Part shown: positions 54,501-64,000 of the stretch, piece by piece
How positions within the stretch are numbered: position 1 is the first letter of the stretch
How the letters are laid out: each line of letters begins with the position of its first letter
DNA from: Siniperca chuatsi
Taxonomy: Eukaryota > Chordata > Actinopteri > Centrarchiformes > Sinipercidae
Direction: 5' to 3'
Assembly (NCBI RefSeq): GCF_020085105.1
Contig: NC_058051.1
Location: forward strand, 6,126,501-6,190,500
Length of the DNA stretch: 64,000 nucleotides
Translations under genes and position numbers: made by a program
Notes under the pieces: model-generated
Database searches by the model: none
Told to the model about the DNA's origin: nothing
The model's input: only the letters and a program-made list of their open reading frames with translations

Positions 54501-57500
54501 AGTGGAATATTCAAACCTTTTATGGCTGCACCATTATATCAAATGGAAACATTCTAGATGTACTGTGCATCATTTTATACTCATTTCCCCAAAATTAAGC
54601 CTGACATATTTGGTTTATTTGGGAATTTTATGATCTCCACTAAAATTTAATATGAAATTCTGTGGCTTTCAACAATGTTCGGCTGCACAGCATGAGTTTG
54701 TAATGACTGGCCCGCTGGTCAATGAAGTTTAAGGTGTTGAAAAAGAAAAAGAAAAATAATCAAGACATTAAATATTTGCATTTGATCAAAATTGTAAAGG
54801 AATAGTTTTGGGAATTCTGGGAAATGTGCTTTCTTGCTGAGAATTAGATGAGAAGATCGATACCGCTGCTATGTCTGTGTGTTAGCTATGGAGCTACAGC
54901 CAGCAGATGATTAGCTTAGCATAGACTGGAAGCAGGGGGAAACGGCTCTGTCCAAAAGCAAAGAAATTTGCCTACTACCGCCTCTACACCTAACTAATAA
55001 ACATATTTTATCTTGTTTGTTAAATCAGTACACAAATAGAAATCTAAAAACATAAAGTTTGGGTTCACATCCAAGAAAATGGACATAGCACATAACTCCC
55101 CGTAAAACTTATATATTAAACAAATATGGTATAATGTGTTCATCAGTAAGCTTTTGAGGTGCTGGTAGGTGGATTTTGTTTTTATCTTGACAGAGCCAGG
55201 CTAGCTGTTTCTCTATTTCCAGTCTCTGTGTTAAGCTAACTGGCTGCTTGCTTATAGCTTTATATTTAGAGTACAAAGATGAGAGTGGTGTCGATCTTCT
55301 CATCTAACTCGAAGCAAGAAAGCAAATGAGTGTATTTCCCAAAATGAGGAACAACTGCTTTAATTTCATTCATTAACTTGATAAAAACTGGACAGCTTCA
55401 AGCAAACCACTAATTAAATGCATAAAGGAACTAAAAGTTAATTAAAATAAAGTAATTTGCTTGTCAAAGAGGCCGTAAAGAGGTACCCAGAGCAGCTTTT
55501 TCAAAATACCAATGTAGGCAAGGGAGATTTACATTGCATCTACAATTCTAGGATGAACTATTTTATACTTGTGTTCTATATTTCTATTGTTCTCTACTGT
55601 CCACAGCCGTCAGTGAACAGTGAGCGTCGTCTGGCTCACAGGCAGGGTCGGAGGGCACTGAAGGCCAGTCTGACACTGGGAGTCCTCCTGGGACTCTTCT
55701 TCAGCGCTTGGCTACCCTTTTTCATCACCAACATGGCTCAGGTCAGTAGGGACCAGACACTGACTCTACCATAGATAGGACACAGAAATGTAGTCAATGA
55801 AAATACAGGTAACATGACATTTCAGAAAACAAATCTTGGATGTTAGATACATGTTCAGATGAGCTGGAAGGGGTGAATAGCTTCAATATATCCAGGTTGC
55901 CTTCACCTATATTCACATGCGAGCGTTCTTTCTTCACTATAAAAATTTGCAACACTTTCCCTCACCATTTAAAAAGTCTGTAGTTGTTTTTGGAATAGCT
56001 CTCCTATTTCATATATCTATATAAAAGACTCAAAGGTTGTTTTTTTTTTGGTCAGTTTTCTCACAAATTTACGTGTGGAGGGCACTAAAACAGTGTGAAA
56101 TAAATGCAAAAGAAAGAAAGAAGAAAGGAGAAAAAAAACACTTGGATACCAATCTATTTTTGTATTGGCCAGCCTTGGCGTCACAGCCTTGCCAAGCTAT
56201 CCAACGAGGAAATAGATTGGCATTTCAGCTTTGTGTGGCTGACTCATTCCAAAACCTAGAAAATAACACACCAGAGTACCATTTATAATTGGTATTCTTT
56301 TTAAGTTGTTGATTTTGATTTGATTAGACTGAGCACACACACTCATTACTCAGCGAACAAACATTGGAAGCCATGAAAAACCTCGGCAAGAGTAAATGAA
56401 TGTCAAAAAACAGCTTAATCTAAATTGGTAATGACACTCATGTTTTTCAAGCTTTCAATGATCCAGTCATTTCGATTTCCCATCTGTGCCCTCTTGCTTC
56501 TCCCCTGCATAACATAGAGCACAGAGACTTGACTGTGTCTGCGCTCTCCTTCCTTTTCGCACTCAATGTGGTGTGTGAAACGCACCCCTCCTTTCTGTCC
56601 TATTCCCACCGCCTCCCTGTCTCATCTTGATAGTATTGGAAGCTCTCCTCTAACAGCTGTCTCCTCCTTCACTGTCCTTCTCTAAACCTAGTGGTTATAT
56701 TCAAGATCAGTGTTTTTAACAGTCAGATGCAAATGTATTTGCAAGTTCTATTCAGGGAAAATTAGATGTTCCATAAGAAAAAGAATGATGGACAGCCTAT
56801 GTGATCTCCTTTTTTTTTTTTGATTATTACACAACTCAGCTACTTCAAATCTAATGGGGCCCAAACGGCACAGGGAGAGTAAATAAATAAAAAAATGAAT
56901 CAGAAACTAAACATATAAATAAATAAATGTGTGCAATTAATTCTAAATAAAAAAAATTGCACAATTAGCTAAAAATAAATAAATGTTGCCAAAAAGCATA
57001 AATAAATTGATGGGCAATAAATAAACTTAGAAAATGTAGTTCTTTGTCTATTTCTTTCTGTATTTATTTATTTTCAGATGTATTTCAGTATTTTTTTATT
57101 TCCAAGTTTTACCGTAAATTAACCTGTTTTAAATAAATAAATGTGCACTGTAAATTTAGAATAAATACATTTTGCAAAAAGGATAAATACATTAATGGAC
57201 AATAAATAAATAATTAGATTTTTCTGATTTATTTCTTTATTTATCTCTCTCTCTGTATATATATACACTGTGTACATATATATATATTTATATATATATA
57301 CACACACACACACACATTTTATTTTATTTTTTGTACCTTAAAGGCGTGATTTATTTTAAACAAAGTGATATTTACATTGTGTGTATCCTTGAGGTCTAAC
57401 AAATGTGTTGAATGCATTTCCTTTTTTTGCAAAGCAGATATTTTGAATCGTTTAATTTGTGCATTGTTTACATCTGTTTCCTAGTTTGCAGTGTTCTACT

Positions 57501-58147
57501 TTACTGTCTTCGCCAATCAGCATAACAGTCTATAACCAGCAGCAGGAATGCTTTGGCCACCTGCTTGTGCACATGCATGATACCCTCTCGTAAAAATACT
57601 GATCCATAGCGCTACTTTGGGTCAAAAACTCTTTAGGGTGCCTTTAAGATTATAATTTTCTGTATTTATTTCTTTATCTATTTTCTGTTTTTATTTTTTC
57701 CTCATTTATTTTTTGATTAATTCCACATTTTACCATAAATGAACTTCTGATGCCTTAATGCCTGCAATACTTTTCACCGTTTTCATTCAGGCAGTGTGTG
57801 AGTGCATCCCCCTTGCCCTCTTCGACGCCATCACCTGGCTGGGCTACTGCAACAGCACAATGAACCCCATCATCTACCCACTGTTCATGAGAGACTTCAA
57901 GCGAGCTCTGGGGAAGCTCTTGCCCTGCTGTTCCTCACGGTCAACCAGAAGACCCTCACCAGCACTCTCCCTCTCTCTCCGCAACTCAGGAGAGCCTAAC
58001 ATCGCCAGCAACCCTCCCTCTCCCCTGGCCTCTGACCCCACCCACCCCCCTGCTACTGCCACCGATGCTGTCAACCTGCTGGATGCCGAGCACGCTGGCA
58101 TCGAGTTGCCTCTGCTTCTGCCCAATCAGGTGGACACCCTGGACTGA
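51531..58147 (+). CDS. htr6: 5-hydroxytryptamine (serotonin) receptor 6, 468 aa
   Basis: A Gs-coupled aminergic GPCR. Exons: 51531-52445, 55607-55741 and 57791-58147, all phase 0. The introns fall in intracellular loop 3 and extracellular loop 3, as in human HTR6. The N-terminus has N-glycosylation sequons (NSS, NIT). TM2 reads [22 protein letters not shown]3 reads [14 protein letters not shown], with the amine-binding Asp, then the DRY motif (ISLDRYLF). [11 protein letters not shown] is in loop 2. TM5 reads [22 protein letters not shown]6 FFSAWLPFF, and TM7 [19 protein letters not shown]. These match human 5-HT6 closely. Extracellular loop 2 is about 30 residues longer than in human and Ser-rich (see findings). 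The C-tail is Ser/Pro-rich. A poly(A) signal (58162) lies only 14 bases after the stop. Confidence 0.97.
53560..53945 (-). repeat. interspersed fish repeat in htr6 intron 1
   Basis: On the minus strand it starts GAGGTGGAAGAGGTATTCAG, continues TTAAGTAAAAGTACTAATAC and then ACTACAAGTAAAAGTCCTGC. I recall this combination from a very common percomorph non-autonomous element. Borders approximate. Confidence 0.6.
54306..54332. repeat. (CA)n microsatellite
   Basis: About 13 CA units in htr6 intron 1. Confidence 0.95.
54795..55362. mobile_element. palindromic MITE, family A copy 2
   Basis: The left end TTAGATGAGAAGATCGATACC pairs with GGTGTCGATCTTCTCATCTAA on the right. The outermost TTTTGGGAATTC / ATTTCCCAAAATG and TTTCTTGCTGAGAA / TCGAAGCAAGAAAG segments also pair. 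The inner arms share GATTAGCTTAGCATAGACTGGAAGC and CCAGGCTAGCTGTTT-like blocks with the 11440 copy. In htr6 intron 1. Confidence 0.8.
56815..57345. repeat. A/T-rich tetranucleotide-type repeat
   Basis: Dispersed AAATAAATAAAT blocks on the left and TTTATTTATTT blocks on the right give partial inverted symmetry, followed by TATATA and (CA)n at 57300-57316. It may be a degraded foldback element, in htr6 intron 2. Confidence 0.5.
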
Positions 58148-58161
58148 ATAGCAATTACGGA

Positions 58162-58167
58162 AATAAA
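58162..58167 (+). terminator. htr6: htr6 proximal polyadenylation signal
   Basis: AATAAA 14 bases after the TGA; another candidate is near 58270. Confidence 0.4.
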
Positions 58168-59041
58168 GTCAGCTAATATATTATGTCAGGGTTTATGGTG
58201 GAAAAGTGATTCAAGGCAAGTATCGAGACTCATAAAACATTCCTTGAGTTAAGAGGTTAAGGCCTAAGAGAAATAAAAAAGAATCAAATTTAAAATTAAT
58301 TCTTTATGGGCACAGAAAAATGTCTATGGACACATATTCAGTAAGCTCCACCCTTGTTCTATCTTAAATTGTGTGTTTCTTTCCAATTATGAAATATGGT
58401 TGAATAAACTGATATAGGTGCATTACCAAAACAAAAACAAAAATCAGGGTTAAGACTATTTGTAATTATCAGTGCTAGTATACAATGTAACTAAACTCTA
58501 TAGTAAGCAGCGCTTCACATTGGTATGGGTGGAATAGAGAAAAGAAAGACCTTGAAGAAGCCACATTCACTGAATTGCCCCCGGGCCATATGGAAATCAA
58601 ATTACTGTGATAATATCCATAGCAACCAAGCCAAGTGATGAAAATGAGAAGCATGAGAGGAACAGAGATATCACCTATTTTGTAGCATCCTCTAAAACCT
58701 GAAAAACACAAGTAATATTTACAAGTATTTGATCTCACAGCGGGTTTAGAAAATAAATGATGACACTATGTACAGTTTGTAAAAAATCTACTTCATTTAC
58801 AATTTTCTAAATTGTTATAAATTAATACATTAGTCTAAAAAACATTTAGGGGTAAAACAAAGCAGTTAATTCAGGGGCTTTTCACTTGAGGCTGCCATAT
58901 GTGTGCACTGACTCTAGCCGTCTCTGGCATGTTAGTATGTTGAGAATGGAATGAATATTTTCTCCAACAAAGCTTTGATGCTGAAAAAAACTTGAGAAGA
59001 TGAGATTTTACAGGGAAGCAGCTGGTCCTGTAACATGCTCT

Positions 59042-62000
59042 TTACAAGTCTGGCTGCCTTTGTTTGTGTGTGTGCTCTATAGTCCAGCGTGTATCATCCC
59101 AGCTCCATGATATGTGTTCATTGTCAGCCCCCTCTACATCGTCACACACAGTAAAAGCAGATGCTGTGTCGTCATTAGTGGCATTCTCCTCAGAAGTAAG
59201 TGGTAAATTGTTGCTGACTCCGATTTGACTCTCTGATTCTGTATCATTTAATGAGTCCAGCAGGTCTGAAATATCAGGGATATCCCAACCGTCACCCATC
59301 TCGTCTGTCTCTGCCACCTCTTTCACGTTTCCACTTTCTTCTGTACAAGTTTCAGCCTCCTCAGCTTGGTTTTGTTTCTCAGTCACTTGTCGCTCATTGG
59401 GGGTTTGGTCAGGGATAGCCACTGTTCCCTTTGTAATTGTTACAGGCTGAGGAAGAGCAAAGAAGGCTCCTGGGACTTCTTTGGTGGGAAGTCCTACTGC
59501 CACCAAGATGGTGTCCATCTGACGCATGTAGTCCAAGTGACCTTTCACCTGGGAAGCAGAAACATAGTTTTACTGTCTCTGACTAAAAAAGGATACATAT
59601 TTCTTTGTAAATTACAGTGTATAATTTCAGCTTTTTACAGAAAACATTAATCCTTTGTACAAATCTGTTCTTCTCGTATATATTTTTTTTGTATAGCAAA
59701 TTTTCCTATTCCTCACATTACATGACTAGATATATAGTGTGTATGGTGCTTCAGACATGTCAAGTATCTTTTTACTGTTCTTTTTTAAATGTTCAGTTAG
59801 TGAAATGTGAAACCTCTGATGCTTTACCTGGTTCAACAAAACACCTTACCATGATAAGTACTACGTGTTAAGTTTCTTGTGAAATCATGTTGACTTACAG
59901 GGTGGCAGAAAGGCATTGCTGTGAACTGAAACAGACCAGCAGGGGCCTTACTTTTTTCTTATCTTTTAATTGTATTTAAACAATACAACTGTCTTTTAAA
60001 GTGCTAATTCAATTCTGCATTTATTAATATCACAAAAATATATCTCATAACATTTTATTTAAAGTTATTAGAAACTGTTTTTGTATTAATTACTAAAAAT
60101 AACAATTTCTTCAAAAAATCTCCAGCTGGGTTTTTGTTTAAAGCTGCACTAATTAATATTTTTATATTTGACTATGTGAAAGGGGTCGCTCATCATGATG
60201 ACTACAGAAAAAAAAATCACCAGGCTCTGCAGTTCGGGCTCTACAGTGTGTTTTAGCATCTTCCAGCTCATTGTTTTGGTTTTACAGCCCACAACTTTGC
60301 CGTTTTGGTTCATTTTCACCACTCTCACTAACGTTGTTTCCAGAAGCAACCAGGCAACTGTTGACAGTGAAAAAGCACTGCTAAACCCACTGTACACTAC
60401 CTGCCCAGCACCCAACAGCGGGCAGACACAGTTAGAGACTAGCTGGTAAACAAAGTGGAGCATTTAGCAGCTAAAGAAAAGAGCCAGATATTTCCCTCAG
60501 GAGTTGGTGAAGACCAAAACAGAGCTACACAAAGTGCTACTGGACTAACATATCGCCAGGTGGCCAGAAACACAACTCCAAATAAATGCTATGTCTCTGC
60601 TGGATGTGTAAATAGGCAACTATTTGCTAACATTGTTTTTGCCATAAAAACAAGGTGTTTTATGTCAGTGTTGTGTTTACAGCTTGTTCTGCTGCCCCCA
60701 AGTGGCCAAAAAAATATCAATTAATACTTATTAAGGGACACAGTAAGCAATGACTAATAAGCCAATGATTTAACAAAGATTATTTCCATTGTGGATGACA
60801 GCCTGTTTCCAAAACCTAAAAACTGAAAAAGCTTAGCTAATGGATACCCTCTAAATCAATTGGTATCTAATCAGAGACAAAACATTACTGACTGAATGAT
60901 TCATGTGAACCTTTATAACCAATAGAGACATGAATATGGCAGATTAGCTGCAGGAAATGTGTAGTTTATGTTGTCAGTAGTGTCATGTAGGACTGTGTGA
61001 GTTGTGTCTCCCCTCTCATCAATTAGTCAACGACACCTTATATTATTTTACAGACTCTGATCTAACAAACAAATGTGACATTTTTATGCTTGAAAAGTGT
61101 AAATTTGTGGTGACTGCTGCATGTGGTTTTTCCTGAAAGGTGAAAACCTTCAGATATGAAATTCAGCTCATATGTACCTGAAAAACTATTCATTAAGGAC
61201 ATTTTAGTGGGCCTAATTTAAATATAAGCTCTGACTTACCACGGAGGAAAGATCCACATTGATTATACGCCGATCCTGGATGTTGATTGGCTGTAGCCCA
61301 GCAACAGACAGCTGTGCAGCTGAACTTCGATACAAGAACCCCAGGAGCCAGTCCCCTCTGATAGGTGGATAGTTAGAGAAAGTAATTTATTCATGTAATA
61401 CTTAAATCACAATTCCTGCTGTCAAGACAGTAGTTTCCGAAGCCACTGTAGCCAAAACATTGGACCTCAAATAAACAGTGACTATATATAAAGCATGCTA
61501 TAAAGCAACCGTAGACTTTTACTGTAAAAATGTAAACATTTTACTCCATGCATACTGCTAGATAGAGGTCTGTTAGATTACCTGCAGTAGCCGTTCACTA
61601 TTTTTCCAGCCACTACCCTGGTCATTCTCTCCCAGGCCTTTTCAGAGCCGTCCACAGGGGCCCCCAAGAGGACTACATCCTCCACTACTCCTTCACTACC
61701 TGAAAAATGAAAGAAAAATGAGAAACTGCAATAGGTTAATCACGGTTCAATTTCACGTGGTATAACCACATTTAAATGCTGAATATTTAGGGCCATCATC
61801 ATAACAACTCTACTCTGCTTAACCAGTGACTTGGTAGAACAGAAGAGGAAAAGTGTGGCTTTTAAAAGAACCATGACTTCAACCCAGGAATATTTCAAAT
61901 CCAATTGAGTTGACCATTTTGGTAGACAGTCAGTGCAAAGAAATGGGGATGTGAATCAAATTCCATTGCATAATCAAAACATGGTTCATCCACAGAAAGG

Positions 62001-63858
62001 TGTTCATTTCACCTTGGTCATTGGCAAGCTCCTGCAGACAGTAGTAGATAACTCTGGCCCCAAGACTGAAACCTATGAGACTGACAGGCCGCTTCCCCTT
62101 CAAATACAGAAAGAGAGAGAAGAGATGCACAATTCTTAAGCAGCTTTCATCCTCCTAGTGTTGACTGAACATAGGCAAATTATTCTCTCTGAGAGTAAGG
62201 TAATATTTCAGGTTAAATTTTTGTATGAGTCTATACATTGTTTTTTAGGAAAATCCTACTTATTCTGCCTTTAATAAATATAGCATTTCATTTAAAGTTT
62301 TGTTCTAATATCCTACGAGTACAATCAAAGGAACAAAGAATAGAAACATTATGGTTGAAGTTGAACTAATGCAGTTAATAAAAAACTAACCCTTCTAGAG
62401 CAACAGCTGACACAATACTGGTACACTGCGGTAAAGTGTGTCTTAACAGAGGTAAGAGGTAGTATGATACCTGCTGTCTGCTTCTCAAAACCTGTGCCAG
62501 GTGTTTCCCCACCTCAGCTGAGCGGTTCAGACAAACACACCAGGGGTTGTCAATGACGCTGGCTGCTGCCAGCAAAGACGCCGGCCACGTCAGAGCCGCC
62601 ACGATGCCTGGACAGTGTAAAAGACATCAATGCCGTACCAAGCAAGGGTCAATGCAACAAAAGGACAATAGCTAGATAACATAGTTGGAATTGTTTAACA
62701 GAAATCAACTCATTACCTGCAATCAATGCAACAATAGCATAGACTTTACTTCTCATATCACACATCCCAAGTGTGAAGTTCAGAACAGAAAATATTCTAC
62801 TACAAGCACAAACTGTTTCCAAATACAGATCCACTGAATAGACTAAGTGCTTCCTGCATGACCATCCTCCTACCTGAGAGCACTGTGTACTTGAGCGCTT
62901 CCTGGGCCACCATGCTGACTAGCCCATCCAACAGAGAAGCCATGGCTGAGCCCAGATCCCTGAGGAAACGTGACTCCCACACCAGGCAGTACTGTTCCCC
63001 GCACTCGCCCAGGCTGCACCACGGGGCCTGGAACGAACCTGCAAGACAGCAGTTGTGTTTTTATGTAAGGAAACAACTAAGCGGCACTTGTAAGTGAAGT
63101 GTTTTTTAGCCATTGCATGTGAAGGGGGTACTGAGGTGGACACTACTGGTATAGTTTTAGAACATTATGTGCAGAACTTTTCAAAATACAAGCCAAAAAA
63201 GTAACAGCAGCTACAGCACTTCAGCTGATGGTTTACCCTTATTCCAACTAAGAAACTTAAATGACACCTCAACTCCTTGTCTGTACACTTTAGCTCATTC
63301 AAGTCCTTACAAACATTTCAACACCTTTCATTGCTTACACTTAATTTTGCCCCCTTTATCCCTTTCCTCCTATTCCAATTCTTCATACTTCTATGCAGGC
63401 TTAACTGTCATGGTAAAGACAGCTAATGGAAGATAAAATTATTTGCACTGATTTCATCACACACATTGTACATGTCCAGTGTAGTTGTATGGTTACATTC
63501 AGTTGTTATCATGCCATGATATCTAACACCTCTGAATGCAAAATATTATGCCAAAAACAGACAGTCTGATCTGGTTATTTTATCATTTTCATTTTACAGA
63601 AAATTGACTATAACATGATATATATCAATATTGCGATATAAAATTACATATACCATGACAGAGGATTAACCATATCGCCCACACCTAATCAGCGGAAATT
63701 GTAAGTGGTTGTAGTGAGACGGTAGAAGCTATACTTACTGTATTTACCACTGCAGAGCCACCCTGTCACTGCGATGGTCAGGTGAAGATGCTTCCCGGAG
63801 CTCAGTGGCAGGAATTCAAATTCCTCTATCGCCCCAACACACTTATTCATCTTATAGC
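59042..63858 (-). CDS. tmco4: transmembrane and coiled-coil domain protein 4, 5'-truncated by window edge
   Basis: TMCO4 belongs to the DUF726 family of alpha/beta-hydrolase-like membrane proteins; its biochemical role is poorly known. Exons in transcript order: 63858-63739, 63038-62874, 62607-62471, 62097-62013, 61699-61582, 61357-61240 and 59548-59042. The N-terminal exons lie right of the window. Conserved blocks are GYKMNKCVGAIEEFEFLPL, HLTIAVTGWLCSGKY, EQYCLVWESRFL, ALTWPASLLAAASVIDNPW, the nucleophile-elbow motif KRPVSLIGFSLGARVIYYCL (GFSLG), VVEDVVLLGAPV, and QDRRIINVDLSSVVKGHLDY. Candidate triad residues are that Ser, an Asp in RGDWLLGF, and the His of GHLDY. The last exon adds a Glu/Asp/Ser-rich tail of about 140 residues. 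It is convergent with htr6, as expected from the human HTR6-TMCO4 neighbourhood. Confidence 0.95.
59549..61239 (-). other. last tmco4 intron
   Basis: Apart from the candidate MITE at 60135-60750 I see only AT-rich intron sequence. The plus-strand frame at 60195-60449 lies inside the MITE and has no gene features. Confidence 0.6.
60135..60750. mobile_element. candidate MITE in the last tmco4 intron
   Basis: The left end AAAGCTGCACTAATTAATATTTTT and the right end AAAAATATCAATTAATACTTATTAAGG are partly inverted copies. The interior contains ACTGTTGACAGTGAAAAAGC and GCCCCCAAGTGGCCAAA, the latter typical of fish non-autonomous elements. Borders tentative. Confidence 0.45.
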
Positions 63859-64000
63859 CTAGACAGACAACGTATGAAAATGAAATAAAGGTAGAGAAGA
63901 GCAAAAATCAAATAGAAGATGAGAAAAGCTATAGATATAAAAATTAGGGAACACCACAAAAACATGATGAATGTGTATTTATCAATTTCAGTCTAAATTC
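63859..64000 (-). other. tmco4 intron at the right edge
   Basis: Begins with the acceptor CGTTGTCTGTCTAG of the 63858 exon. No further exon is seen before the window ends. Confidence 0.6.

Noticed and set aside
60195-60449. 84-codon plus-strand frame in the last tmco4 intron
   Set aside because: Inside a candidate MITE, with no splice sites or known motif.

Overview
The window is nuclear DNA of a vertebrate, almost certainly a percomorph teleost fish. Its genes are split by GT-AG introns, spacing is compact, and the repeats are fish-type: palindromic MITEs, hAT-like and piggyBac-like non-autonomous elements, LINE 3' ends and CA/AT microsatellites. It contains no prokaryotic features, CRISPR array, or rRNA/tRNA gene that I can recognise. 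All gene names come from remembered protein families; no database search was run. Exon borders were set by hand from splice signals and reading phase.

Layout, left to right. (1) 1841-16867, minus: ampd1, muscle AMP deaminase, 13 coding exons; the C-terminal exons lie beyond the left edge. One exon is a 12-nt miniexon at the same position as human AMPD1 exon 2. Its introns hold a decayed LINE, a hAT-like element and a palindromic MITE. (2) 16.9-22.7 kb: gene-free and repeat-rich, with an AT microsatellite, a 0.5-kb palindromic MITE and a LINE 3' end. (3) 23257-24770, plus: an N-terminal RASSF gene of the RASSF7/8 type. (4) 27426-about 41420, minus: csde1 (UNR), complete. The 18 core coding exons give 798 aa, and there are two extra in-frame microexons plus upstream exons for a longer N-terminus. 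(5) 42866-45819, plus: sike1. (6) 47307-49290, plus: micos10 (Mic10). (7) 51531-58147, plus: htr6, the 5-HT6 serotonin receptor, three exons. (8) 59042-63858, minus: tmco4, whose N-terminal exons lie beyond the right edge.

The genes do unrelated jobs: purine nucleotide cycle, Ras-association scaffold, mRNA translation/stability, innate signalling and STRIPAK scaffold, mitochondrial cristae, serotonin signalling, and a membrane alpha/beta-hydrolase-like protein. The interest is in order and gene structure. ampd1-csde1-sike1 matches human 1p13 but lacks nras, with a rassf gene in that interval. micos10-htr6-tmco4 matches human 1p36.13 but lacks nbl1. The two blocks join between sike1 and micos10.

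I see no clearly new multi-gene system. The best leads are the ampd1 miniexon, a pair of tandem csde1 microexons, a well-formed orphan exon antisense inside an ampd1 intron, the rassf gene where nras is expected, and two near-perfect hairpins in the csde1 5' introns.
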